Shown here: positions 1-8,550 of the stretch, in pieces
How positions within the stretch are numbered: position 1 is the stretch's first letter
Layout of the letters: the number at the start of each line of letters is the position of its first letter
Assembly: GCA_016929805.1 (NCBI GenBank)
Contig: JAFGIB010000373.1
Location: 1-34,963 of the forward strand
DNA from: Deltaproteobacteria bacterium
Lineage (GTDB): Bacteria; Myxococcota_A; Polyangia; Polyangiales; JAFGIB01
Length of the DNA stretch: 34,963 nucleotides
Direction: 5' to 3'
Program-made: the position numbers and the translations under genes
The notes under the pieces: generated by a model
The model's database searches: none
Told to the model about the DNA's origin: nothing
The model's input: the letters and a program-made list of their open reading frames with translations, nothing else

Positions 1-85
1 CAATTCGTGGTTGGGTTACGGTTTTGCGGGGGACAAGCCCCCGCGCTACGAGGTTTTTCGCTGTTATTTATGGTTAACGCCTATG
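1..85 (+). repeat. Family A palindromic repeat, right end (cut by window start)
   Basis: Positions 1-85 match 25245-25329 in the same orientation at 83 of 85 bases; the differences are at 27 and 60. The segment carries the hairpin GGGGG-acaag-CCCCC and ends in TGGTTAACGCCTATG, the inner part of the family's terminal inverted repeat. The rest of the copy lies to the left of the window. It is non-coding; short reading frames across it are incidental. Confidence 0.85.
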
Positions 86-515
86 CCGCCGTCTCCCCCG
101 TTACTCGAGTCGAGCTTGAGCGGATACGTTCATTTATATCTAATAATATCCACATGCGAGATCCGGCCGGCGCGCGACGCGCGCGGCCGTCCGAAGGTGA
201 AGCAGCACGGTGCGATCGACGGCGCCGTCGTTTGAGAGCCGACTGGTCGTTTAGCCCGCGCGAAAGGTCGCCCGGGTATGCGCGCGTCACAAGCGGCATT
301 GAAGCTGCATCCCTTCGGCGCTCTCGAAGGTCGGGGCACCGCGATATCAGTCCGAGCGAAAGCCGCTGCGCCCGCTCATATACACCGATCAAGATGGAAA
401 AATCTGTATTTGATAGAAAACACGCGTTGTGAAAGAAAAGCCACCCGAGCAGTAACTCGCGTTCGCGACGACGCGAAACTTAGCCATCTGACCCTCTTTG
501 TTTTACGCTTTAGCC
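86..515. other. Non-coding stretch upstream of xerC
   Basis: About 430 bases between the family A repeat and xerC. Reading frames on both strands are short, overlapping and Arg/Ser-rich with no recognisable product. I see no tRNA-like cloverleaf, no convincing promoter and no clear ribosome binding site ahead of xerC. Confidence 0.5.
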
Positions 516-1493
516 ATGCTCGAGGATCTCGAATCGCGCGATGATGAGTTGGCCGGTCAAATCGACCTTTTTTTAGCCTTTTTATCGGGCGAACGCCGTG
601 GCTCCGAGCTGACCGTCCAGACCTATGCGCGCGATCTCGAAGCGTTGCGGCGCTTTGTAAAAAAACAGGGCTTTCCCCTAAACGCCGCCGAGCTGGATCT
701 TCGCGCGTTACGTTCTTTTCTCGCGTCGCTCTTCCGAGATAACCGGCCCCCGACAATGGCGAGAAAGATCGCCGCTATACGCTCCTTCTACCGTTTCTTA
801 ACGCGGCGCGGCCTCACGCGAGAAAATCCCGCCGCGGTGCTAAAAATTCCAAAAGTTACCAAGCCACTTCCTAGATTTATGACGATCGACGATACCTTCG
901 AGGTGATCGAGGCTCCGGAAAAAATCCCGGCTAACAAGGCGGTTCGGAACAGCGAAATACTGCTGATACGCGACCGAGCGATTCTCGAGACCCTTTATGG
1001 CTCGGGCGTCAGGGTGAGCGAGCTCGTGGGGCTCGACCTTGATTCGGTGCGGCTCGAAGATAAGAGCGCCCGCGTGATCGGAAAGGGAAACAAAGAGCGG
1101 CTCGTTCCGCTCGGTAGCGAGTCTCTGGTCGCGCTGCGGAAGTACCTCGAGGTGCGGCGCTTGCTTCGCCATCCTAAAACCGGACTTCAAGAGGCGCGCG
1201 CCCTATTTCTCGGTCGCTGGGGCGCTCGCATCACGGCGCGCCAAGTACAGCTATTGGTTCGGAAATACGGAGCCGTGGGCACGGGGCGTAGCGACTTACA
1301 CCCCCATTTATTTAGACACAGTTGCGCGACCCATCTGCTGGACGCGGGTGCGGATTTGAGGGGCATTCAAGAGCTTCTCGGGCACAGCTCTCTGTCTACG
1401 ACCCAGCGTTATACCCACGTGAGCGTCGACAGGCTGATGGAGGTCTATGATCGCGCGCACCCGCTGGCTCGCAACCGCGGTAAGCGCGACTGA
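516..1493 (+). CDS. xerC: Tyrosine recombinase XerC
   Basis: Site-specific tyrosine recombinase (325 aa), expected to work with XerD at dif to resolve chromosome dimers at the division septum. The N-terminal SAM-like core-binding domain (about residues 10-110) is followed by the catalytic domain, which shows the full active-site set: Arg in GVRVSEL, Lys in GKGNKER, HLFRH, the second His in LLGHSSL and the nucleophile Tyr in RYTHV near the C-terminus. An ATG at 516 was preferred over the TTG at 498 because it gives the usual family N-terminus, although neither has a good Shine-Dalgarno. XerC rather than XerD is inferred from the neighbours: xerC directly before hslVU is a known order, for example in Bacillus. 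Other phage-type integrases are less likely given the housekeeping context. Confidence 0.88.
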   Translation: MLEDLESRDDELAGQIDLFLAFLSGERRGSELTVQTYARDLEALRRFVKKQGFPLNAAELDLRALRSFLASLFRDNRPPTMARKIAAIRSFYRFLTRRGLTRENPAAVLKIPKVTKPLPRFMTIDDTFEVIEAPEKIPANKAVRNSEILLIRDRAILETLYGSGVRVSELVGLDLDSVRLEDKSARVIGKGNKERLVPLGSESLVALRKYLEVRRLLRHPKTGLQEARALFLGRWGARITARQVQLLVRKYGAVGTGRSDLHPHLFRHSCATHLLDAGADLRGIQELLGHSSLSTTQRYTHVSVDRLMEVYDRAHPLARNRGKRD

Positions 1494-1811
1494 TCTTTTA
1501 GGGCCCGCGAAAACCCGATTTTTTTGCGCGATGCCTTAGCATCGGGGCCGCCGGTGGCGCGCTTCGAACCGAGCGGCGAGCGAGCCGAGGGTTTTTACAA
1601 GCGCTTGACATGGCGCTTTATAATTCTAGCCTGAATCGGCCCCCGACCTCTGCCGGGCGGTCAAAGTAAGCGTTTTTACTACGAATCATCCGAGAGACGC
1701 GCGAGGCGAAACCAGGGGTATAAACACCCGAAGGACAAAATGCGGAATATCAGCTTACGACGATATCGGCTCGCGAGCGACGGCTCTAAACCCGAGCGGA
1801 GATAGAGGAAG
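1494..1811. other. Intergenic leader region between xerC and hslV
   Basis: A 318-base gap without a credible gene. It contains a candidate promoter at 1605-1632 and then a leader of about 170 bases running to hslV. A T-run at 1520-1526 follows only a 3-bp possible stem (GGG/CCC), so I do not call a terminator after xerC. Confidence 0.5.
1605..1632 (+). promoter_or_regulatory. Candidate sigma-70-type promoter for hslVU-argBDF
   Basis: A perfect TTGACA at 1605-1610, then a 16-base spacer and TAGCCT at 1627-1632. An exact TATAAT at 1619-1624 lies only 8 bases after the TTGACA, so it would need a different, poor -35 box (TTACAA at 1595-1600). Transcription from either would give a long leader before hslV and could serve the whole closely packed gene set to argF. 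Confidence 0.4.
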
Positions 1812-2378
1812 ATGGCGCGTTCTATCAGCATAAACGGCGACCCCGGTTTTGTATCGACCACGGTGATCGCGGTTCGGCGCAGCGCTCGGGTCGCGATGGC
1901 GGGCGACGGCCAAGTCTCGCTCAACAATACGATTGTCAAGGGTCAGGCGCGCAAGATTCGAGTCTTATCCGAAGGCGACGTGTTGGCCGGGTTCGCCGGC
2001 GCCAGCGCGGACGCGTTTACCTTGTTGGATCGCTTCGAAACCAAGTTGAAGGAGCACCGCCAGAGCCTTGCTCGGGCTGCGGTCGAGCTCGCCAAGGAGT
2101 GGCGCACCGACCGTTACCTCAGGCGCTTGGAAGCGATGTTGATCGTGGCCGACAAAGAGACGACGCTCTTGGTGAGCGGAACGGGCGACGTGATCGAACC
2201 GGACGAGGGCGTGATAGCGATTGGATCGGGCGGTAGTTTCGCGCTGGCGGCGGCGCGCGCCTTGCTCAAGCATACCGGCATGGAGGCGAGAGAAATCGCC
2301 ACCGAAGCCTTGCGCATCGCTTCGGAGATCTGCATTTACACCAACGACACCATCACCGTGGAGGAGCTCGGCGCATGA
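1812..2378 (+). CDS. hslV: ATP-dependent protease peptidase subunit HslV
   Basis: Threonine peptidase of the HslUV (ClpQY) two-ring protease, which degrades unfolded or specific regulatory proteins in the cytoplasm. It is 188 aa. The conserved start of the mature enzyme, TTVIAVRR, begins at Thr16, the expected N-terminal nucleophile after propeptide removal. [12 protein letters not shown] and the [14 protein letters not shown] segment are family hallmarks. A 15-residue leader precedes Thr16, longer than the one to few residues usual for HslV, and no in-frame start codon lies closer to it. GAGGAA at 1805-1810 is a good ribosome binding site. The last 4 bases overlap hslU (ATGA), which suggests translational coupling. 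Confidence 0.95.
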   Translation: MARSISINGDPGFVSTTVIAVRRSARVAMAGDGQVSLNNTIVKGQARKIRVLSEGDVLAGFAGASADAFTLLDRFETKLKEHRQSLARAAVELAKEWRTDRYLRRLEAMLIVADKETTLLVSGTGDVIEPDEGVIAIGSGGSFALAAARALLKHTGMEAREIATEALRIASEICIYTNDTITVEELGA

Positions 2379-3784
2379 GCCAACTCGTAGCAAATTATAC
2401 GCCGCGTGAAATCGTCAGCGAGCTTGATCGCTATATCGTGGGTCAAAACAGGGCCAAACGAGCCGTCGCCATCGCTTTACGCAATCGCTGGCGCAGGCAA
2501 CAGGTGAGCGACGAGCTGAGAGAAGAGATCGTTCCAAAGAACATCATCATGATCGGTCCCACCGGAGTGGGAAAGACCGAAATCGCGCGGCGCTTGTCCA
2601 GACTAGCTCAGGCCCCGTTTATCAAGGTGGAGGCTTCCAAGTTCACCGAGGTCGGGTACGTGGGGCGCGACGTGGAGTCGATGATACGAGATCTCGCCGA
2701 GGTCGCGGTGCAGATGCTGCGGGCTGAACAGGTCGAGCGGGTTCAGGTCCGGGCCAAGGAGCACGCCGAGGAGCGGTTGGTCGATCTATTGGCCAAGAAA
2801 CACAGAGACGGTTCGGCCGATGATCGCGAGCAGCATCAAATCGTCGGGCCGTTTTTCGTCTCTCCTCAAGGCGAGGTCAGCGGCCAGCGGGCTGACGAAG
2901 ATGAGGTAAACGCGATACGAGCCAAGCTTCGCTCCGGGCAGCTCGATCAAGAGAACATCGAGTTGGACGTCGCGGAAGGAGCGACGCCCTTGGTCTCGGT
3001 TTTTGGCGGCCACGGGCTGGAGGAGATGGAGATTCAACTCAAAGATATGTTGAGTAATCTTCCTGGATTCAAAAACAAGAAGAAGCGCCGCAAGCTCAAG
3101 GTCAAGGACGCGCGACGCATGCTCGAGGAGGAGGAGGCGCAGAAGCTCGTGGATATGGATCAGGTCACGCGCGACGCGATCACGCGCACCGAACAATCCG
3201 GCATCGTGTTTCTGGATGAAATCGATAAAGTGGTCGGCCGGCCGGGGGCTCACACGGGGCCGGACGTTTCGCGCGAGGGCGTACAGCGCGATCTATTACC
3301 CATCGTCGAGGGCTCGACGGTAAACACCAAGTACGGAACGGTAAAGACCGATCATATCCTTTTTATCGCCGCCGGGGCGTTTCACGTGGCGAAAGTCTCG
3401 GATCTGGTGCCGGAGCTACAAGGCCGCTTTCCCATTCGTGTCGAGCTCGATTCGTTGGGCAAGGACGATTTTATTCGTATTCTGACGGAACCAAAGAACG
3501 CGCTGACGAGACAATACCAAGCTCTGATGTCTACCGAGGGCATTACGCTGCAATTTACCGAGCGAGCGATCGACGAAATCGCGGGTTACGCGGCAAGCGC
3601 CAACAATCGCGCGGAGAACATCGGAGCGCGCAGGCTTCATACGGTCATGGAGGCTTTGCTCGAGGAGTTGTCTTTTGGCGCTTCCGAGCGCTCGGATGCG
3701 ATCGTGACGATCGACGCGGACGACGTACGCAAGACCTTGGAACCGATCGTCAATGATGAAGACCTGGCGAAGTACATCTTATAA
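2375..3784 (+). CDS. hslU: HslU ATPase/unfoldase subunit
   Basis: AAA+ hexameric unfoldase (469 aa) that feeds substrates to HslV. Walker A is GPTGVGKT at residues 61-68, the pore loop GYVG is at 94-97, a charged intermediate (I) domain spans about residues 110-240, and Walker B is IVFLDEID near 276-283. The C-terminal tail ends in DLAKYIL, matching the HslU tail that inserts into HslV and activates it. The start overlaps the hslV stop by 4 bases, with GAGGAG inside hslV as a ribosome binding site. argB starts 5 bases after its stop, so the protease and arginine genes are probably co-transcribed. Confidence 0.96.
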   Translation: MSQLVANYTPREIVSELDRYIVGQNRAKRAVAIALRNRWRRQQVSDELREEIVPKNIIMIGPTGVGKTEIARRLSRLAQAPFIKVEASKFTEVGYVGRDVESMIRDLAEVAVQMLRAEQVERVQVRAKEHAEERLVDLLAKKHRDGSADDREQHQIVGPFFVSPQGEVSGQRADEDEVNAIRAKLRSGQLDQENIELDVAEGATPLVSVFGGHGLEEMEIQLKDMLSNLPGFKNKKKRRKLKVKDARRMLEEEEAQKLVDMDQVTRDAITRTEQSGIVFLDEIDKVVGRPGAHTGPDVSREGVQRDLLPIVEGSTVNTKYGTVKTDHILFIAAGAFHVAKVSDLVPELQGRFPIRVELDSLGKDDFIRILTEPKNALTRQYQALMSTEGITLQFTERAIDEIAGYAASANNRAENIGARRLHTVMEALLEELSFGASERSDAIVTIDADDVRKTLEPIVNDEDLAKYIL

Positions 3785-3789
3785 CCTAT

Positions 3790-4668
3790 ATGCGCGAATT
3801 AATCGAAAAAGCTCAAATACTACACGAGGCGCTTCCCTATATTCGCCGGTTTTACGGGCGCACCTTTGTGGTTAAGTACGGCGGCAGTGCCATGGTGAGC
3901 GAAGAATTGCGCGATAGTTTCGCCCGCGACGTCGTGTTGATGAAATACGTCGGTCTCAATCCGGTTGTGGTGCACGGCGGAGGCCCGCAAATCGATCGCG
4001 TGCTCGAGGAGCTAAAGATACCAAGCGAGAGGGTTCAAGGGCTTCGCGTCACGGACGACAGAACCATGGAAGTCGTCGAAATGGTGCTTTGCGGAAAGAT
4101 CAACAAGGAAATCGTGTCGCTGATAGGCGCTCAAGGCGGCCGCGCGATCGGTTTGAGCGGTCTTGACGACGCCTTTATCAAAGCCGAGAAGGTTCCAAAA
4201 AGAGAGACCGAATCAGGTGAGTGGGTCGATCTCGGAAGGGTCGGCGCGATCAAAGAGGTGCGCCCGGAGCTACTAAAGAAGCTCATCAAAAACGACTTTA
4301 TTCCGGTTATCGCCTCGTTGGCGATTGGGCCCGACGGCCGATCGCTTAACCTGAACGCGGATACCACCGCCGGAAGCATCGCCACGGCAATGCGCGCGGA
4401 AAAATTGGTGCTCATGACCGACACCGCGGGCGTGGTCGACGGCGACGCTAAGCTCATCGACTCGCTGACCGCGAGCGAAATCGCTCGCTTGCGCCAGGAG
4501 GGCGTGATCAAGGGCGGCATGATTCCAAAGGTCGAATGCGCGTTGGACGCCTTGAAAGGCGGCGTCAATAAGTGTCACATCATCGACGGACGGATGCGTC
4601 ACGCGATCTTGCTCGAGATCTTTACCGATCGAGGAATCGGAACTGAAATCATCCACGGAAAGGACTAG
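3790..4668 (+). CDS. argB: Acetylglutamate kinase
   Basis: Phosphorylates N-acetyl-L-glutamate with ATP in the second step of arginine biosynthesis. It is 292 aa. Amino-acid-kinase motifs are clear: VVKYGGSAM near residues 27-35 (ATP), VVHGGGPQID (substrate loop), NLNADTTAGSIA, and LVLMTDTAGV. The N-terminal helix LIEKAQILHEALPYIRRF and the C-terminal HAILLEIFTDRGIGTEI resemble the arginine-sensitive hexameric enzymes (Pseudomonas/Thermotoga type). From established family knowledge, this suggests end-product inhibition by arginine. It sits 5 bases after hslU and 7 before argD. No strong ribosome binding site is visible, so it may depend on coupled translation. Confidence 0.96.
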   Translation: MRELIEKAQILHEALPYIRRFYGRTFVVKYGGSAMVSEELRDSFARDVVLMKYVGLNPVVVHGGGPQIDRVLEELKIPSERVQGLRVTDDRTMEVVEMVLCGKINKEIVSLIGAQGGRAIGLSGLDDAFIKAEKVPKRETESGEWVDLGRVGAIKEVRPELLKKLIKNDFIPVIASLAIGPDGRSLNLNADTTAGSIATAMRAEKLVLMTDTAGVVDGDAKLIDSLTASEIARLRQEGVIKGGMIPKVECALDALKGGVNKCHIIDGRMRHAILLEIFTDRGIGTEIIHGKD

Positions 4669-4675
4669 GCGAATC

Positions 4676-5881
4676 ATGCCCACGAACCAGGAATTGATCG
4701 CGATCGCGAAGAGAGTTCAACTCGGCAACTACCAGCCGGCTCCCTTGGTCATCACGCGAGCGTCGGGTTGTCGCGTTTACGATGTCGAGGGCCGTTCTTA
4801 CCTCGATCTTTGCGCGGGTATCGCCGTCATCTCGGTCGGGCATTCGCACCCCGAGGTCGCCAAGGCGATTTCCGAGCAGGCGGTACGGCTTACCCACGTT
4901 TCCAACCTTTACTATAATGACCGCGCCATTGAGCTCGGCGCCGAGCTTCAAAGACGAACCGGGTTCGACCGGTTTTTTTTCTGCAATAGCGGGGCCGAGG
5001 CGAACGAAGCCTTGATCAAGCTATCACGCCGCTATCACTACGAGCGGGGCGACGAGAAACGCACGGGGATCGTATCGGCGCTCGGCAGCTTTCACGGCCG
5101 AACCATCGGCGCGCTCAGCCTTACGGGCGAGCCGAAATACCAAAAGGGAATGGCGCCCCTGATGGGCGGCGTTAAGTACGTCGAGTTTAATCGTCACAAA
5201 GCGATAGAAAAAGCGGTGGATGAGAAGACCGCCGCCGTGATCTTGGAGCCGATTCAAGGAGAAGGCGGCATCGTGGTGGCGAGCGATGATTACTTGAGGA
5301 AGGTTCGAGAGTTATGCGACAGTGCCGGCGCCTTGTTGTTGTTTGACGAGGTACAGACCGGATACGGAAGGACCGGACGCTTCTTGGCCCGCGAACACAG
5401 CGGCGTCATGCCCGACGCGTGCTCGCTTGCGAAAGGCATTGCCTGCGGCTTTCCCCTGGGAGCGATAGCCGTGACCGAAAAGCTAGCCGGCGCGCTTCCT
5501 CCCGGGTCTCACGCCGCGACCTTCGGCGGAAACGCCTTGGCCTGCGCGGCCGCGCTCGCGGTGTTGAAGGTATTCGACCGGGAAGCGCTGGTGGAAAACG
5601 CCGAAAGCGTTGGGGCGTACCTCGGAAAGCGTCTCGAAGCGATAGCGACTTCAGCGCCCGAGGCCGTGCTCGAGGCGCGCGGTAAGGGTCTACTAAGAGG
5701 AATAAAGCTACATTCGGGCCTGAATCCCGCCGGCGTCCTGGAAAAAATTCGCAACCGGGGCGTTTTACTTTCTTTAGCCGGGGGTGATGTGCTGAGGTTT
5801 TCTCCGCCTCTCTGTATCAGCGCCGAAGAAGTCGACGAGGGCGTCGAGGTGGTCGAGTTGGTTTTACGCGGTGTGAAATAG
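4676..5881 (+). CDS. argD: Acetylornithine aminotransferase
   Basis: PLP-dependent class III aminotransferase (401 aa) that converts N-acetylglutamate semialdehyde and glutamate to N-acetylornithine and 2-oxoglutarate. Motifs: GIAVISVGHSHPEV in the N-terminal part, FCNSGAEANEALIKLSRRY (phosphate-binding cup), GSFHGRTIGALSLTG, ILEPIQGEGG, the PLP-interacting Asp in LLFDEVQTGYGRTG, and the Schiff-base Lys in SLAKGIACGFPLGA. The length is typical. The position between argB and argF argues for ArgD rather than ornithine or GABA aminotransferase; a dual succinyl-diaminopimelate role cannot be excluded from sequence. Confidence 0.95.
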   Translation: MPTNQELIAIAKRVQLGNYQPAPLVITRASGCRVYDVEGRSYLDLCAGIAVISVGHSHPEVAKAISEQAVRLTHVSNLYYNDRAIELGAELQRRTGFDRFFFCNSGAEANEALIKLSRRYHYERGDEKRTGIVSALGSFHGRTIGALSLTGEPKYQKGMAPLMGGVKYVEFNRHKAIEKAVDEKTAAVILEPIQGEGGIVVASDDYLRKVRELCDSAGALLLFDEVQTGYGRTGRFLAREHSGVMPDACSLAKGIACGFPLGAIAVTEKLAGALPPGSHAATFGGNALACAAALAVLKVFDREALVENAESVGAYLGKRLEAIATSAPEAVLEARGKGLLRGIKLHSGLNPAGVLEKIRNRGVLLSLAGGDVLRFSPPLCISAEEVDEGVEVVELVLRGVK

Positions 5882-5883
5882 CT

Positions 5884-6795
5884 ATGACGCAACATCTTCT
5901 CACCTTAATGGATCTCGGCGCGCACGGCTTGATCGATGTTCTCGATCGCGCGGACGAGCTGAAACGGATTCGCGGCCGATCCGACCATCCGCGGCCGCTG
6001 GCGAACAAAAGCGTGGCGATTATCCTGGAAAAGGCGTCGGCGCGGACGCGGATCTCATTCGAGGTAGGCATCCAGGAGCTCGGCGGGCAGGCCATCGTGA
6101 TATCCGGAAACGAGCTACAACTCGGAAAGCGAGAGCCCTTGCAAGACGCGGCGCGCGTGCTTTCGCGGTATGTCCACGCGGTCGTCTATCGGACCTTCGG
6201 CCACGATCGGATCGAAAAGCTCGCGGCTTTTTCCAGCGTTCCCGTGATCAACGCGCTGACCGATAAATTTCATCCTTGTCAGGTGCTGGCCGATCTCATG
6301 ACGATCCGCGAGCATCGCGGCAAGGATTTGACCGATCTCGTGGTCGCCTGGATTGGCGACGGCAATAACATGGCCCATTCCTGGATCCTGGCGTCGGCGC
6401 TCGCAGGGTTTGAGCTGCGTTTGGCCTGCCCGCCGAATTATCAACCCAGTGGAGACGTGGTTGAGACCGCCCGTTCGCTGGGAGCGGGTCAGCTCGTTTT
6501 TACCTCTGACCCGCTGAACGCGGCGCACGAGGCTCACGTGGTGACCACCGATGTTTGGGCGAGTATGGGACGCGAGGACGAATCCGCGATTCGCAGACAG
6601 GCGTTTGCCGGCTTTGGAGTCACCGCCGAGCATATGAGACGAGCGGCCGAAGGCGCCATCTTTTTACACTGTCTGCCCGCGCATCGCGGAGAGGAGGTCG
6701 ACGCGGAAGTCATCGACGGTCCGTCTTCGCGCGTATGGGACGAGGCGGAGAACCGCCTACATGTGCAAAAAGCTTTATTTGATCGCTTCGTATAA
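5884..6795 (+). CDS. argF: Ornithine carbamoyltransferase
   Basis: Transfers the carbamoyl group from carbamoyl phosphate to ornithine, giving citrulline. It is 303 aa and cytoplasmic, a trimer in this family. The carbamoyl-phosphate motif reads SARTR at residues 52-56 (usually STRTR; the second position varies in the family), HPCQ is at 130-133, the ornithine-binding DGNNMAHSW follows, then DVWASMG and HCLPAHRGEEV. FHPCQ and HCLP favour an ornithine enzyme over aspartate or acetylornithine carbamoyltransferases. It starts 2 bases after the argD stop. argG and argH do not follow; the gene is succeeded by a repeat, so the arginine set is split here. Confidence 0.95.
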   Translation: MTQHLLTLMDLGAHGLIDVLDRADELKRIRGRSDHPRPLANKSVAIILEKASARTRISFEVGIQELGGQAIVISGNELQLGKREPLQDAARVLSRYVHAVVYRTFGHDRIEKLAAFSSVPVINALTDKFHPCQVLADLMTIREHRGKDLTDLVVAWIGDGNNMAHSWILASALAGFELRLACPPNYQPSGDVVETARSLGAGQLVFTSDPLNAAHEAHVVTTDVWASMGREDESAIRRQAFAGFGVTAEHMRRAAEGAIFLHCLPAHRGEEVDAEVIDGPSSRVWDEAENRLHVQKALFDRFV

Positions 6796-6849
6796 GAGCC
6801 TATCCCGGTTGGCCTTGTCGCCGGCGGCCGATCTCTCGTAGATTTCTGG

Positions 6850-7042
6850 CGCCTCGGCGCGGGGGGGCTTGCCCCCTGCAAAACCGCGATCCAACCACCC
6901 ATCGTTGTGAGGAAAAGCCATCATTTTGCGAATAAAATGCGTGCGATACTACCGTACGTCCGTTGTCGTCTGATACGCGCGGGACAAGAGCGCGCGCTAC
7001 GGTGTCTTCATGTTCGTCGACTGGTTTTGGTCAATGCCTATG
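6850..7042 (-). repeat. Family A palindromic repeat, divergent copy, reverse orientation
   Basis: Read on the minus strand, 7042 down to about 6850 aligns with 25107-25300: CATAGGCATTGACC, then GTCGACGAACATGAA, CCGTAGCGCGCG.CTTGTCCCGCG, ACGGACGTACGGTA, GCATTTTATTCG, and finally GTGGTTGGATCGCGGTTTTG before a GGGGGC/GCCCCC hairpin. Identity is lower than for the window-start copy. It fills most of the 6796-7162 gap between argF and the next gene. The reading frame 6907-7104 lies inside it and is not a gene. Confidence 0.8.
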
Positions 7043-7162
7043 AGGGTGCGAAGGCTGTCGAGCCGTCCCCGTTAGACTTGCTTCTTTCGGTTGATCGGAA
7101 GTAATCTAGATAGAAATTATTAACGTTAGCCTCGAAGCCAAAAGACTAACGGGAGGTCGCCC

Positions 7163-7801
7163 ATGGCCGGAAGTGATCAAAATTCAGAGCTAGAAAAAGA
7201 GCTGGCGAATCTTCGCCGCGGACCGACTCTTAGTGAGCAAGAAGCCGAGTTTCGCAAAGGGCGGGGAATCATGCTTATCGGTATGGTTAGCGTCGTGGTT
7301 CTCATCGTCATCGGTGCTTTTTTTCTCTTGCGCGAGGACGACAAAAAGTTCGCTTATAGCGATATTGGAAAGAAGGTCAACGGGATAAAACAAGAGTATT
7401 TCGACGGATTTTGGGGATGCGCGCTTCAGGGTGTGAATATACGCGATATAAAGAGCAACGAGGCGTTGGTCGCGCAGATCGGCGCGCGTAGCTCGCGAGG
7501 CGCGGCGGTGTATCTGCGTCACCTCAGGGATAGTTGCCTCGACAAGCTCGCGCAGATGCAGACCAAGCTCGACGTGATGATGCCGCCGGACGACGTGAGC
7601 GCCGAGGTCAAAAGCATGAAGGAGGCGACCTCGAAGCTTCGCAGCGCCTGGAGCGCATACATCTCCTATCTGGATGATCCCAAGACCGAGTTTGATGAGG
7701 AGATCGCGCGGCCGAAAATTTTCGAAATCGCCCGGGGATGGTACGATTACAAAAAGGCGCATGCCGGCTTTAATAATATCATAAAGATGAATATTGAGTG
7801 A
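7163..7801 (+). CDS. Single-pass membrane protein of unknown function
   Basis: 212 aa, not recognised. A charged N-terminus (about residues 1-35, with EKELANLRRG) precedes one hydrophobic segment at about 36-57 (MLIGMVSVVVLIVIGAFFLL). After that comes a mostly helical domain of about 150 residues, probably periplasmic, with two Cys (FWGCALQ and RDSCLDKL) that could pair. It ends in an aromatic, basic stretch (ARGWYDYKKAHAGF). GGGAGG at 7150-7155 supports the start. It stands alone between two repeats (families A and B), and no partner gene is apparent. No enzymatic motif was seen. Confidence 0.75.
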   Translation: MAGSDQNSELEKELANLRRGPTLSEQEAEFRKGRGIMLIGMVSVVVLIVIGAFFLLREDDKKFAYSDIGKKVNGIKQEYFDGFWGCALQGVNIRDIKSNEALVAQIGARSSRGAAVYLRHLRDSCLDKLAQMQTKLDVMMPPDDVSAEVKSMKEATSKLRSAWSAYISYLDDPKTEFDEEIARPKIFEIARGWYDYKKAHAGFNNIIKMNIE

Positions 7802-7873
7802 CGCGCCTATGTTCTACACATAGTCGCAAAGGTAACGGATCGAATCTGGGCCGGCGGTGGCCCGAAAACACGG

Positions 7874-7920
7874 TTTACCTTAACGTTGCAAAAAATCCGT
7901 CTTTGCAACGTTAAGGTTTA
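7874..7920. repeat. Family B palindromic repeat, minimal copy
   Basis: A perfect 15-bp inverted repeat, CCTTAACGTTGCAAA at 7878-7892 and its complement at 7902-7916, with a 9-base loop. The left arm plus loop (7874-7901, read on the minus strand) matches 14894-14920 with one mismatch. It looks like two family B ends joined with the interior missing. It lies between convergent genes (7801 + and 7966 -) and could pause transcription, but neither side carries a terminator-like T-run. Confidence 0.75.
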
Positions 7921-7965
7921 TAAACGTTCCGGAGTAGGTAAACGCCGCGGAGTAAAGAGCGCGCG

Positions 7966-8544
7966 TTAGTCCTCGTACTCGCCCGTTTCGCGAAACCCGT
8001 CAAGCGCTTCGAGCAGCGCCGACGGCCGTTCGCTAAAAAAGTCCGCGATCTCATCGAATTCCTCTTTTGCGGACGACTTCTGCTGCCAGCGCTCCAAGTC
8101 CTTACCAAGCTCTTCTTCAACCAACCCGAAGTAGTGTTCAAGCAGAGCGTCTATAGCTTCCTCCGTGAATATCGTCGCGATCATATCTTCGAACAGATCG
8201 ACGTATCGTTCCCGCAGACAGCCGATTTTCATCAATCTTCTTGAGAAATAGTTGCCGCCGTCGATCAAGAGATATCGGTGAGAAGAGACCGCTGACTCTT
8301 TAAACGACCAATGATTGCCGAGCGCGATGTCGGAATCCCACGGAATCATGTGCCAGAGAGGCTTTACGCCTGGATTTGAGTTATACAGAAAGAAATTCTG
8401 CGCGGTCGCGTCCGTGTTTTGGGTATACGCAACCCAAATCAATCTCTCTAAGTACTGCTCGAGAGGAAAAATCGGATCGATCGCTTCGTCGAACGCGGCT
8501 TCCTTGGTCGGCGTGTTTTGCAAGCGATCGACAAGATTTAAGGT
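7966..8544 (-). pseudogene. CotH-type spore-coat kinase homologue, 5'-truncated remnant
   Basis: The open frame runs from after a TAA at 8547-8545 to 7966 and contains no ATG near its beginning; the first usable start is TTG at 8523 (185 aa). The residues match only the C-terminal half of CotH-family proteins: DRLQNTPTKEAAF, then LIWVAYTQNTDATAQNFFLYN, then the metal-binding-type IPWDSDIALGNHW. The N-terminal lobe, which in CotH kinases carries the nucleotide-binding residues, is absent, and the vWA gene occupies the space immediately upstream. I infer a decayed gene. A short expressed protein from TTG is possible but would lack a signal peptide. Confidence 0.65.
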
Positions 8545-8550
8545 TTAGCA

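Noticed and set aside
491-518. CTGACC-N17-TAGCCA as a leaderless xerC promoter
   Set aside because: The -10 box would overlap the start codon, so transcription would begin inside the gene, and the -10 matches poorly.
2786-3253. 155-codon minus-strand frame inside hslU
   Set aside because: A shadow of the hslU reading frame on the opposite strand; hslU is complete and well conserved.
6037-6051. ArgF motif SARTR instead of STRTR as a sign of lost activity
   Set aside because: The second position varies in carbamoyltransferases, and all other motifs (HPCQ, DGNN, SMG, HCLP) are intact.
6907-7104. 65-codon frame after argF
   Set aside because: It lies within the family A repeat and resembles the equally incidental frame in the 25162-25389 copy.
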